Assembly (NCBI GenBank): GCA_963682175.1
Contig: OY821791.1
Span: forward strand, 21,728,542 to 21,792,541
Direction of reading: 5' to 3'
DNA: 64,000 nucleotides
From: Triglochin maritima
Lineage: Eukaryota > Streptophyta > Magnoliopsida > Alismatales > Juncaginaceae
A program made the translations under genes and the position numbers. The notes beneath the pieces were generated by a model. That model was given only the letters and a program-made list of their open reading frames with translations, did no database searches and had not been told where the DNA came from. Shown piece by piece: positions 33,355 to 44,320 of the stretch (within the stretch, counting starts at the first letter, position 1; every line of letters starts with the position of its first letter).

Positions 33355-34403
33355 ATCCATGAATGTCTTAGTGTGGAATGTGCGCTGCGCAAATAGACCC
33401 GACCGTGCACTCTTGATTAGGGGTCGAATAAAGGAGGTAAACCCAGATATGGTGTGTCTTGTGGAGCACAAAGTCAAGTATAAAAAACTTGAAAGATTCC
33501 AGCGCACGATTTGGCCAAATGAATGGATGTCCAATAGTATGGTTGTGGACTTCGGGGGGATCTTGGAGTTATGGAATGATCAGCTAGTAAGCTTGGGGGT
33601 TAGGTTTGACTCAACACAAATTCTTAATTTCCGTGGGTGTTTGAGAAAGGATGGCACCGTTTTTAACCTCACGGCGATCTATGGAGAAAATGGGCATGTG
33701 GATGGGAGAGCATTGTGGAGGGACTTACTTGAAGTGGCACCGCATGAGTCGTGGCCATGGCTGGTTGGGATAGACTTTTATTGCACTAGGACACCTAGTG
33801 AAAAACGTAGAGGGTTTGCTGGAAATGAGGTTGCCATCCAGAAATTCAACGAATGCATTGACGCACTTCAACTCTTGGAGATGCCATCAACGGGAGGTAA
33901 ATTGACGTGGTCGAACTCTTCTGAGGGAAGTGCATGCATTGAGACAAGGATTCATAGGTTCTTAATGAACCATGCGTAATTGCAGGTATTCCCAAATTCT
34001 TTCTATGTTGTTGGTGCAAAGGACCTAAGTGATCATGCCATGCTTGTTATGAAGATAGAAGGAAATGAAACACAGAATAAGAAGATGTTCAGATTTTAGA
34101 ATTATTGGTCGGATCATGAGGAGTTTGGGGGAGTTGTAAAACGAGCTTGGGCACATACGTGGAAGGTACCCCCATGTCTCGTGTGTTTGGCAAGCTAAAC
34201 GAAGGCCATCATATGTTGGAGTGGAAACACTTTTGGAAATGTCACAAATAAGGTAGGAGAGGCGCGGGAAACACTTAAGAAGGTGAGGAGGCAACTACTT
34301 AGCCATCCCACCAATGAAGCTTTGGCCTAAGCAGAACGGGAAGCAAAGGACGCGCTTGCTTGAGTTCTCGCTTGGGAGGAGTCCATTATTCCGCAAAAAT
34401 CAA

Positions 34404-34411
34404 GAGTCAAG
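34404..34411 (+). repeat. Target site duplication of hAT MITE (left)
   Basis: GAGTCAAG, repeated exactly at 35206-35213. Removing the MITE and one copy restores LINE sequence. Confidence 0.92.
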
Positions 34412-34617
34412 TAGGCCTGGCAATTTGACACGGAACACGAAAACACGACACGAAAAAATAGTGTTTGGGTTTAAGCATTTCGTGTTTCGTGTCGTGTTCG
34501 TGTCTTCGTTTCGGGTACACGGAAAAATTTCGTGTCGTTTTCGTGTCTTTGTACCGTGTACCTGAAAAGTTCACGATTGATACTAATTAATTAAAACCTA
34601 ATAACAAGTATGTTCTT

Positions 34618-34693
34618 TCCGCTGGTGCATTGGTTAGGCGCGGGGGATGGCTTTGAAGACGCAGGTTCGAAGTCTACCATGCCCGTTTTTTTT
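34618..34693 (+). ncRNA. tRNA-like pol III unit, degenerate (forward)
   Basis: A loose A box (TGGTGCATTGG, 34623-34633), a B-box-like GGTTCGAAGTC (34664-34674) and then eight Ts (34686-34693), the usual pol III terminator. It does not fold as a full tRNA by eye. It may be a tRNA-derived remnant. Confidence 0.4.
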
Positions 34694-34712
34694 CGAAATT
34701 TGAGAAAACGGG

Positions 34713-34790
34713 AAAAAAAGCCCATACGATGATTCGAACCTGCGTTCCAGTAAGGACTTATAAAGTCGCCATCAACCACTTAGCCAAACT
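34713..34790 (-). ncRNA. tRNA-like pol III unit (reverse)
   Basis: On the minus strand, TGGCTAAGTGG (34786-34776) fits the A box consensus exactly and GGTTCGAATC (34740-34731) fits the B box, 35 bases apart as in tRNA genes. Seven Ts (34719-34713) follow. It converges on the forward unit. The anticodon arm is not convincing, so this is a tRNA-derived sequence and not a tRNA gene. Confidence 0.5.
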
Positions 34791-35205
34791 TTATTTGTGA
34801 GTATATTTGATGTTCATGGATATACATAGATCTTGTTTGCGTATCTGGTGCTGCAAAACATTAGTCCCACATCGCCTATGTTTGAATGCTTACATTGTTT
34901 AAGACTATGATCCCCAGAACCATGTTAACATGTTGTGTTTCTCTGTAAGCCTTCAACGTAGTTATTAATTTATGTGTAAGTGTTACTCTTAATTAGATAT
35001 TAGAATTTAAAAAATGGTATTGGTTTAGCTTTTCGTATATCTCTGGGTCGTGTCCGTGTTTCAACTAACCAATACGTGTCGTGTTTGGGTTCAGTTTAGA
35101 AGACACGAAAGGTTATTGGGTCGTGTTCGTGTCTACAGAATTTGTTGGGTACATGGAAAAAAACATGACACGAAAGTACCCGACACGACACGATTGCCAG
35201 GTCTA

Positions 35206-35213
35206 GAGTCAAG
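35206..35213 (+). repeat. Target site duplication of hAT MITE (right)
   Basis: GAGTCAAG, identical to 34404-34411. Confidence 0.92.
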
Positions 35214-37018
35214 TGGTCGATGGAGGGAGACCGAAACACTAGGTTTTTCCATGCACAACTTAGAGTGAGGAGAGCCACCCATCAAGTGAGGCGAGTGGGG
35301 GAGGGAGCCAGTAGAGTGGAGGATGAGGCTGAAATCCGGGAAGCTTTCCGGCTCTTTTATGCGAACTTGTTTGCTAATGATTTTCAGGTGCAACCTCTAA
35401 ACCAATAAATTATCTTACCACAACTAAAGCAAGAAGAGCGGGCAGAATTAATTCGAAAGCTGGACCCAAAAGAACTCCAAGACCTAGTGTTGAGTGCAAA
35501 TGTGGACAAGGTGTCGGGGCCCGATGTATTCTATGCAAAGTTCTTCAAGGCAACATGGGACATCATCAAGGGGGATATGACTAAGGTTGTTGCATCGTGC
35601 ATAGAAAGTGGGAGGGTTCTAACTCCATGGAACCATACATCGATTATGATCATCCCGAAGAAAAATGCACCGACTGTAGAGGATTTCCAACCCACAGCTC
35701 TATGCAACATGACGTATAGATTCAAATACAAAGTGCTTGCCCTATCGTTTGTCAAAGGTCGAAGAATTGGTGATAACATATTACTAGCACATGAGCTTTG
35801 TCACAACCTTCACCTAGAGAAAGGGAATGGCCGCATGTGCATAAAGCTGGACATTAGGAAAGCATATGACTCCATCTCGTGGGAGTTTCTTGATCAAGTA
35901 ATGAAGAGGTTTAGCTTTCCGGACAAGTGGCGACAGCTAATTTTGGCATCTGTGGAAGCCTCGTTCGTGGTGACCGTCAATGGAGCAAATTTCGCCCCAT
36001 TCCGAGCCCAAAATTGTTTGAAACAAGGTGACCCTTTGGCCGCCTATTTATTCGTGTCGTGCTGAGTGAAATGGGGTGGATGGCGGTCATGGAAAGGAAT
36101 ATCGAACCATTAACATGTGGAGACAACATGTCACATTTATTGTTTATGGATGACGTGTTGTTGTTTGCAAAGGCTACAAGAGCAAATGCTAGAGCAATTA
36201 AACGCATTTTTGAGAAGTTCACAGCATGCTCGGGGCTGAGGTTCAACGCTTCGAAAAGTCAGGTCTTCATGGGGGGGATGTGGTGCATGGAGCATGGAGC
36301 ATGGATTGAAGCACACCTTCAGATGGAGTGAAAGGTGTTTCCGGTTGTATACCTTGGGCTGCCTTTGTTCTCCGGGAGGATGGGAAGAACCCACTACGCA
36401 CCATTGTTGAACAAAGTAAGGGTACGACTCTCAACTTGGAGGCAAAACCTCTTATCCATGGCTGGACGAGTGGAACTTGTGCAAAGTGTCCTTACATCCC
36501 TCAACATCTATTGGACTTCGGCTTTCCTCCTACCAAGGAAAACCTTAAAAGAATTGCGAAGCATCATGTGTCGTTTCACTTGGGGAGGAGAAGAAGTGGG
36601 TCGCGGTAGCATGGAATGATATGTGCACGCCAATGGAAGAAGGAGGCCTTGGCCTCAAGAGATTAGTGGAATGGAACGATGTGGGCCTCCTCCGGTTGTT
36701 TTGGCATGTGGTGGCGGACAACAATTCGTTATGAGTTAAATGTGTTTCCCGAAAGTACTTAAAAAATAGGTCCATTTGGCTTGCCCGACCACCATCTACC
36801 TCATCATGGGCATGCGAGGTTTGATTCACGTCTGTGACATTGATAGAAGGCACATCCAGTACGAGGTGGGAAACGGGGAGGAGATACGGTTCTTCCAACA
36901 CCCATGGTTTGGAGAGCCGTTTCAATGTGAAGTGTGGAGAAACCAGCTCCACTACGAGATGGGTGTACCTTAGGACGCTAGAGTCTCATATTTCATACGA
37001 GAGAGAGCATGGAACCTT

Positions 37019-37043
37019 CCCCCCCCCCCCCCCCCCCCCCCCC
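37019..37043 (+). repeat. C25 homopolymer in LINE 3
   Basis: Twenty-five consecutive C bases replace the short CCTCCCCCACCA-like stretch expected in ORF2 here. Length may be unreliable, since homopolymers are sequenced poorly. Confidence 0.9.
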
Positions 37044-37921
37044 GCCGCCCACGCCCCAGCGTGATGGAAGAAATTTGCTCGAGGGTGAGGCACACTCGGA
37101 TCTTTGGAGGCACGGAGGCACGGATAGGCCTTTTCGACCAAACGGAAAAGGTGATGCACTTAGGATGAAAGAAGTGTGGAGTTTGGTGAGGGAACTAAGT
37201 AGCAAGGTGGCTTGGGCAGTCATGGTTTTGCACAAATTTGCTGTCCCAAAACACGCACTCACGGCGTGGAGAGCGATGAAAGGATGCCTACTCACAAAGA
37301 AGCTAATGCTGAAGCGAGGACCAACACATGACCCAACTTATGTGTTGTGTGACGACAATGAGGACGACATGGAGCACCTTTTCTGGCGATGTCCATTCAC
37401 AAAGGAGGTGTGGAGTTCCCTCCTTGGGCAATTGCAGCTCAGCCCGTGCATAGCAAGAAACCAAGAGGGTGAGGTCATGCGTCTATCACATGCACACAGA
37501 AGCCGATTTGGAAAGGTAGTAAGAAGGTGGGTGTTTAATGATATGATTCATGAATGCTGGCTGGCTGGAAAGAAACTGAAGGATATTTGAGGACAAAAGA
37601 AAGAGGCCGAGAGACATTGTGGCAATTGTGAAGGATACCATCCGATGCTTGAAGGACAAGGCCATAAGGCTCGCAAAGGACGAAGAAGAAGTGAAACATT
37701 TTGACACCACTTGGAGCTAGCGTAGCTTGCTGAGGCTTTGCTTCTGCCATGAAACCATAAACCAACTACAACGCCAAATGATATTATATGTAATTGTAGT
37801 GTAGAGGCATGTTATGCTGTGGCATAAACCCGCACACTTATCTTTCAAATTTTGTAGGTTGTATCAGTTTTAAAATTAATAAATTTAGAGGCTAAGCCTC
37901 CCTTTGCTCTTGCAAAAAAAA

Positions 37922-39304
37922 GAAGGGAGAGGGGGAGCGAGTGGAGTAGAAGAAGAGAGTGGGGGAGGGGGATAAGAAGGAGAGGGACAATAGGGAGATA
38001 GAGAAGGAGAAAGAAGAGAGGAAAGAAGAGACGAGAGAGATAAGAAGAAGGAGAAGGAGACTAGAGAGAGAGGGAAGGGAACGAGATGGAAACAACGAGA
38101 CAGAGAAGGAAGGTAAGAGAAAAAAGGAGACGAGAGAAGGAACGAGAGGAAAAGGAGGAGCACAAAGAGAGAGAGAAGGAGAGGGGAGGAGAGAGGGAGT
38201 AGGAGAAGGAGAAGAGGTAGGGGCGAGAGGGGGCGGAGGGATATGAGGAGAGAGAGGAGGAGGAGGAGGAAGAAGTAAAGAGAGCGAAGTAGAGGATGAA
38301 AGGGAGAAGAGAGGAGAGAGAGAAGAAGAAGAAGAAGAAGGAGAGATTGAACGAGAGAGTGAGAGAATGAGTAGAGGATAGAGAAGGGAAGGAGGAGAAG
38401 AGGCAATTGGTAAGGGAATGAGATAGAGAAGGGAGGGTAGAGGTAGAGAATGAGAGGTAGTCGGAGCGAGAGAGATAGAGGAGGATGAAACGAGAGAGGA
38501 GAAAGGAGGAGAGCGATAAGGAGTAGAGAAGGGGAGTGGAGGAGAGAAAAGGGGGAAGAGTGTGAGTGATAAAACAGAGATGAGGAAAGAGAAGAGGAAA
38601 AGAGAGAGAAGAAGAGGAAGCATGGGAGAGGAGAAGGGACAGGGAGAACAAGAAGAGGTGTAAGGAAGGAAAGGAGGAGATAGAGAGAGAAGGTGTTCCC
38701 TCTCCCACTCATCTTCCCTGTCCTTCACTTCTTATTATCCCCTCTCTTCTTATCCTTCTCCCCATCTCGCTCCTCGCTTCCTTCTCTCCTTGTCAAGATA
38801 ACGAGAAGGGTAGAGGGATAGAGAAGGAGAGAGGAGATAGAGAAGAGAGAGTAGAGAGAGAAGGGGAGAGGATAGGGGAAAAATAGAGAAGCAAGCAAGA
38901 GAAGGAGAAAGAGAGGGAGAGAGTAGAATGAGAGAGATAGAAGGACAAGGATAGAGGGAACGAGTGAGAAAGAGAAGAGAAAGTGGATAAGACAGAGAAT
39001 AGGAGAGAATGAGAAAAGGACAAGCGAGAGAACGTGAGAAGATGATCGAGAGAAAGAGAGAGCGGGATAAGAGGGAGAGGGCAGAGAGAAGAAGGAGACG
39101 AAGAGAAGAAGAAAAGGGGAGAGGTAGGCAAGAGTAGAGATAGAGAGGAGAAAAGAGAGAGGGAAAGGGTGAGAGAAGAGAGATGGAGAGCGAGAATGAG
39201 AGATCGAGAAGGGAGAGTGGAGAATAGAGCATTAGAAGAGTAGAGAGAGAAGGAAGAAGGGGGATTAAGATAGAGTAAGATAGAGAGAGAAGGAAGAGTA
39301 GAGG
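37922..39304 (+). repeat. Polypurine satellite array, copy 2 continued after LINE 3
   Basis: The block order follows that of 23200-24600, so it continues the array interrupted by LINE 3. The island is at 38695. The right border with the GA-rich LINE 4 leader is unclear (39260-39310). Confidence 0.82.
38695..38796 (+). repeat. Strand-switch island of the satellite (5)
   Basis: Anchor cttccctgtcc at 38713. After subtracting the Copia and LINE 3 insertions it is about 2345 bp after island 4. Confidence 0.8.
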
Positions 39305-39739
39305 ATAATGAGCGCTCATGCTTTAGTGTCTAGAGAGAGGGAGAAGAAGAAGGAGAGCGAGAGAGTAAGATAGAGTAAGAGAGGTGGATGAAGACGAAGG
39401 AGAGCGAGAGAGTAAGATAGAGGGAAGGAGATTGAAGACGAAGAAAAAGAAGGATGAGCACTCCTAGGGTTTCTAGGGTCGTTCTTCCCCATTTTTCCAC
39501 CCAATTCCACCTAAATCTAGCGTTTTTCTTCTTTTTTTTGTTGCCATTGAGAGGTTTGTACGATTGATGGAGATGATGCTACCGTTTCTTGTGAAGATTA
39601 ACAACACAAGGAAGGCGTAAATAGGAGTACAAAGGTGTGGCTTTTGCAACAACAACAAAAACAACAACAAGAACATGAAGTAAAGGAGGCATCTCCACCG
39701 TCACCTTCCCAAAAGTAGTCTGAGCTTTTCACTCAACAA

Positions 39740-41160
39740 CCAAAGCCACGAACGTCCTTGGAGTTTGTCCACCCAACCGAGTGTGGAGGAGCAAAGGTGG
39801 CAGCAATTACATGGAAGGATATGGAGGAAGCAGTTGGCGCATGGAGGAAGGTGTTGATGGGGTCCTTCGTGGGCTTCAACCCACATCTCCCCACTCTTGA
39901 GAAGCACCTCGCCAAGCTTTGGAGGGTGTCGGGATTCTTGGAGATTGTTAGGCGAGGAGGAAACATGATGATTTTCCGATTTACTTTGGATTCTGATCGC
40001 CTTTTTGCCTTAGAGAAAGATATGTGGTTCGTTAAAGGGGCGCCTCTCATTCTAAAGCCATGGTCGCCGAGAAGAAAGATCAAGATAGGATTGGGGCCGT
40101 TCAAATTTGGGTTCGTTATCCCAAGCTTGATCTTATGTTTTGGTCGTGGAAGCTAATTGGAACTCTCGCAAGTGTCTTGGGCAAACCACTTTTCATGGAT
40201 GAAAACACAGCGATGGGTCTTAGGCTTGCATATGCTCATGTTTGCGATGATGTTCAAGGCACATTTGATTATCCACCACATGTTTTAGCTGCCTTATTGT
40301 CAACATTGTTGCTCGTTTGGACAAAATGAAGGTGCTTGCAAGGTTGGGGGATTACGTAACATGGTGAAGAGCGCGTGGTTAGTGAAAGGGAGCAGCCCCC
40401 AGGATGGTAGTGGAGGTGAATATGGGTGCAAACGGTGGGATGGACGTGCCATCTAGGGCAAATGGAGAGCGCTGGTCATTGGTAGGTGGGAAAAGACGCC
40501 GAAATTGGGAGAATCAAGTGACAACTAAAAATAGGATGGTCAAGGCAACTTTTCAGCCATTGCCAAAGGAGGGGGAGACATGCAACGGTCTCCAACACTT
40601 CTTGTCTCTAGTGGGGCTGAAAGTACACTAGAGCAAGTGGGTTTTAATGGAAAGGACAAGGGTGTACTCTTGGCATGCACAAAGGGAAATAGGGATGGCC
40701 TATTTTCGTTGCAACCAAATGGGGAAGGGCCTCAACGAACGGACAAGGGATGAGTGGAGGGGCTGAAGTGAGTGGGGATTTGATTCACCCAATGGGACAA
40801 ATGGTGAGTGGAGGGCTGAAGTGAGTGGGAATTCGGATTTGAGTCACGTTATAGGGGGTGTAGGGAACGAAAATGATGGTGCACCAAAGGAAGGTCATGT
40901 ATATGGGAGGCTACATAGGGAAAGTGTGCGTGGGGAGTATGGGCCTTGGGAGTCACGTGACACTCACATGGGGAAGGGGAGTGGCATGTATGGAAGGAAG
41001 AAGGTGTTGTTTGCACCCACATGCAAGGAGCCTACGACTTTGTGTTCTACAAACAAATATGATGCTTTGGCCTCATTTGATGAAGCTCGTGCACATGAAA
41101 TGGAAGGAAGCAGGATGGAAGAGGAATGTACAAGTGGGAAGGGGGATGCCTGATTAGGAG
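39740..41160 (+). pseudogene. LINE 4 ORF1: DUF4283 protein, broken
   Basis: The DUF4283 region is clear: SFVGFNPHLPTLEKHLAKLW, MMIFRFTL and MWFVKGAPLILKPW. After a frameshift near 40060 it continues with IWVRYPKLDLMFW and LGKPLFMDENTA. The knuckle region near 40300 is damaged (AALLSTLLLV) and not recognisable. The tail to 41160 is split between frames. It is not functional. Confidence 0.8.
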
Positions 41161-41329
41161 CACGGGATGGGAAGGGCTTGGCAAGTCTCTTGCATTCCCC
41201 TCCACCTTCGGTTGACCTAAAGAATGACTCTCCATCGGATACTTTTAGACATGTGCGTGAAGTGGAATTGGGGAAATGAAAGAAAGCAAGCAAGGGTAAC
41301 AAGGGACCTTGGTCCCCTCCACCACAATC

Positions 41330-44300
41330 ATGAAGTTGCTTTGTTGGAACGTGCGAGGTGCCAATCTCTCAAGGCACATGCATATGTTTCATAGCAAAAT
41401 AAGACGAGAGAATCCGGATGTCGTTTGTTTTGTTGAGCACAAAGTGAAGAGCGGCAAACATCCAAATTTCACTTGTGTGGTTTGGGGAAATGCGCGTTGG
41501 TGCACGAATGATGAGGTGTGTCCTTATGGTCAAATCATAGTCATGTGGAAGGAGGAGGCTATCAAGATAGAACGACAAAGCGCATCGAGTCAATATGTTC
41601 AAATGAGGGGTGAAGTATAAGGATTCAACGTTGATTTATTCTTCGTTTATGGTGCTAATGATTATTTGGAGCGGCAAAGCATGTAGCCTACCTCCGGATA
41701 CTCCTTGGTTGGTGGTAGGTGATTTCAATTGCATTCGTTGGGATTATGAAAAGAGTGGTGGAGGGGGTTTTAACTTAAGGGCTATGAAGGATTTCAATGC
41801 CTTCATTGAGGAATCTGAGCTTTTGGAGGTGCGCACGGTTTGGGAGGAGTTCACTTGGTCCAATTTCTAGAGGAGAATGGCACGAATCGAGACACGAATT
41901 GATCGGGCGTTATGCTCCAACGAATGGGTGGATGCTTTCCGGAATGTTTTTGCACAGTTGGGGACAATTAACTTAGTGATCATCGACCTTTCGTGGTTAG
42001 GCGTGAACATGAAGGTGTCAAGAAGAAGAAGGCATTTCCTTTTGTGAATGCATGGGCAAGAGAGGACTTCCTTGATGTTGTTCGGAAAGCGTGGGGAGTG
42101 TATGTGGAGGGGACACCAATGTACAAAGTTGTGGGAAAGCTAGATGAGGTATGAGTGGCGCTGAAGAGTTGGGCTCATGAAAAATTTGGAAACACAAATG
42201 AATGGGCTAACAAAGCAAGGGAGGCTCTTGAGGAGGTTCGAAGAGAGATCATGGTGGACCCAAACTCAGCTAGGCTTATCAACCAAGAACGTGCATGCAA
42301 AGATAACTTCACGCATGCATTGTCCTTTGAGGAGTCGCTTGTGCGCCAAAAGTCATGAATCCGATGGTTGAATGAGGGTGATTCCAATTCCCGCTTCTTC
42401 CATGCGACCGTGTGAGTGAGGTAGGCGATAAATACCATAAGATGCGTGTAGGTGGGAGGTGAGGAGGAGACCACAATAAGGGAGGCATTCCGGAATCGCT
42501 ATGCCATGCACTTCTCCAACTGTGCCCCAACAACACTATTACACACTAACTTTTGTTTCCCTTGTCTTACTAGGTCCGAAGGTGATTCTCTCATCCATGT
42601 CGTGTCCGAGGAGGAGTTGGAAGGGGTGGTGATGAGGAGCAACGATGATAAGGCACCGGGGCCAGATGGTTTTAACGCCTGGTTTTTCAAGGCCTCTTGG
42701 TCGGTGATAAAAAAAGGGTTTTCAAAGGTGTATCTTCAGCTATGAGTGACACAAAAAATTTCAAATGTATCAACTACACATCCATTACTCTTATCCCGTA
42801 GAAAGCCACCACAAAGTGTGTGGATGACTATAGGCCTATTTCTTTATGGAACATGCTTTACCGGTTCATGTCGAAGGTCATGGAAAATCGGTTGAAGAAT
42901 GTCTTACCAACGTTGGTGGGAGACGAGCAAAGCACGTTTGTGAAGGGGCAAAACATTGCAGATAATATTATTTTGGCACATGAGTTGTGCCACAATATGC
43001 ATCTTGAGGCGGGAAGGGGGCGCATGTGCCTACAACTTGATCTTAGGAAGGCATGTGATTCGCTTTCTTGGGACTTCTTGGATGCGGTTCTTGTACGTTT
43101 CAACTTTCCCGGGAAATGGAAAAGATGGGTGGCGGATTGTGTGAGATCATCTTTTGTGGTCAATGTGAATGGCCAAAATTCAACTTCATTTGTGGCAACC
43201 AATGGGCTTCGGCAAGGGGACCTGATGGCACCCTACCTCTTTGTGCTTAGTATGGAAGTCCATAGTGCGCTTATTAAGGAGGAGGTGGTTGTCGGACGGC
43301 TTATCCCGCTAAATTGTGGAAGAGAACGAATTTCCCATCTCTTATTCATCGATGATGTGATGATCTTCACTGAGGCTACAAACGAGAATGCGGTCACTAT
43401 TACGTACGTCATGTATAACATTGAAGCAATGTCGGGTCTTCGGCTGAACACGAACAAGAGTCAGCTATTTATTGGAGGGGACCATAGAGATTAAGAGCGG
43501 ATTGGTGGATTTCTTCAAATGAAACTGGCGGCTTTACCGATTAGGTACCTTGGGCTGTCGATGATTTCTTCACATTTGAGTAAGCGACATTGCCAAAGCC
43601 TCGTGGAGAAGGTGAGGGTAAAGTTGAGTGAGTGGAGGAGGGGGTTTCTTTCTATGGCGGGTCGGGTGGAATTGGTACGGAGTGTGCTTGTCTCCGTTAG
43701 TGTATTTTGGACTTCGGCCTTCTATATTCCACGAAGCATATTGTATGCGATTGACCATATAATGGCGCACTTCTTTTGGGGGGGATATAAGAAGATGGCG
43801 CTAATATCGTGGAAGGACATATGTACCACAAAGCAAGAGGGTGGACTTGGCCTAAGACGCCTAACCGAGTGGAATGATGCCGGGTTGATGCAATTGTTTT
43901 GGTTGGATGCGGCAAACCGACCATCACTTTGGGTAAATGCTACGCGGAATAAGTATTTGCACAACAAGAGTGTGTGGCTTGCTCGACAACCGACTACTGT
44001 TCTTGGGCTTCGAGAGGTGTGCTACGCCTTCAAGCCAAAGCGCGGGAGATCTTCTTCTTTGAAATTGGGGATTGCCAGAGAGTGCGTTTCTTTGAGGATC
44101 CATGGTGTGGGAGTCCTTTTATTTGTAAGGAGCAAGGAGCTCGGTTCCATTATGACATGAGGGTACGTACCCATGGACACACATGTGTCTTACTTCTTGA
44201 GAGAGGGAGGATGGCAGTTGTCGTTCCCTAAGTTGCTCTTCATGGAGGAACTTTGGCAACGAATGTGCAGAGTTACGCCCACGGGGGGAGAGGAATCAGT
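41330..44300 (+). pseudogene. LINE 4 ORF2: endonuclease and reverse transcriptase, broken, 3' truncated
   Basis: It starts at the ATG at 41330 (MKLLCWNVRGAN). The endonuclease has FVEHKVK and VVGDFNCI, in two frames. RT is the best preserved part: KAPGPDGFNAWFFK near 42655, then DYRPISLWN, LDLRKACDSLSW and FIDD near 43348. The thumb and linker continue to about 44160 (GLGLRRLTEWNDAGL). The C-terminal zinc-binding domain is absent because the element is cut by satellite at 44320. At least six stops or frameshifts are present. Confidence 0.87.
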
Positions 44301-44320
44301 TACCTACTATGGAGTTACTT

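Larger units (their letters stand above)
34412..35205. mobile_element. hAT-type MITE nested in LINE 3
   Basis: 794 bp with terminal inverted repeats TAGGCCTGGCAAT and TAGACCTGGCAAT (one mismatch in 13) and an 8-bp duplication, the hAT hallmark. Subterminal regions are full of cacgacacg and cgtgtcgtg words in inverted orientation, as expected for transposase-binding repeats. There is no transposase, so it depends on an autonomous partner. It contains two convergent tRNA-like segments. Confidence 0.92.
33359..37590 (+). pseudogene. LINE 3 ORF2: endonuclease and reverse transcriptase, broken and interrupted
   Basis: It begins at the ATG at 33359 (MNVLVWNVRC). The endonuclease core motif is damaged (GIDFYC in place of GDFNC) and a stop follows at 33977. 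The MITE splits the linker at 34412-35205. RT follows, with GPDVFYAKFFK, KLDIRKAYDSISW and FMDD near 36150. Further stops or frameshifts occur near 35407, 36062, 36330 and 36615. A 25-base C run (37019-37043) lies inside the C-terminal part. The zinc-binding domain near 37340-37395 has lost its first Cys (YVLC) but keeps HLFW and the last Cys. Confidence 0.88.
31304..37921 (+). mobile_element. LINE 3, near full-length L1-type element with nested hAT MITE
   Basis: A 12-bp duplication, AAGAAGGGAGAG, flanks it (31292-31303 and about 37920-37931), and the satellite resumes in the same register on the far side. It holds a 5' UTR, ORF1, ORF2 and a 3' UTR ending ggctaagcctccc then an A8 tail. A 794-bp hAT MITE interrupts ORF2 at 34412-35205. 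Both ORFs are broken. The duplication lies in repetitive sequence, so its exact length is uncertain, but the preserved register supports it. Confidence 0.9.
39305..44320 (+). mobile_element. LINE 4, L1-type element, 3' truncated
   Basis: A GA-rich leader (with gaaggagagcgagagag words repeated near 39349 and 39397) is followed by a diverged ORF1 and ORF2. Motifs match LINEs 1-3 but the sequence differs enough to be another subfamily. The 3' end is missing: polypyrimidine satellite begins abruptly at 44321, before the zinc-binding domain. Confidence 0.88.

Noticed and set aside
34713..34790. Functional tRNA-Leu or tRNA-Ser gene on the minus strand
   Set aside because: A and B boxes fit, but the acceptor and anticodon arms do not pair convincingly and it lies in a MITE. 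Kept only as tRNA-like.
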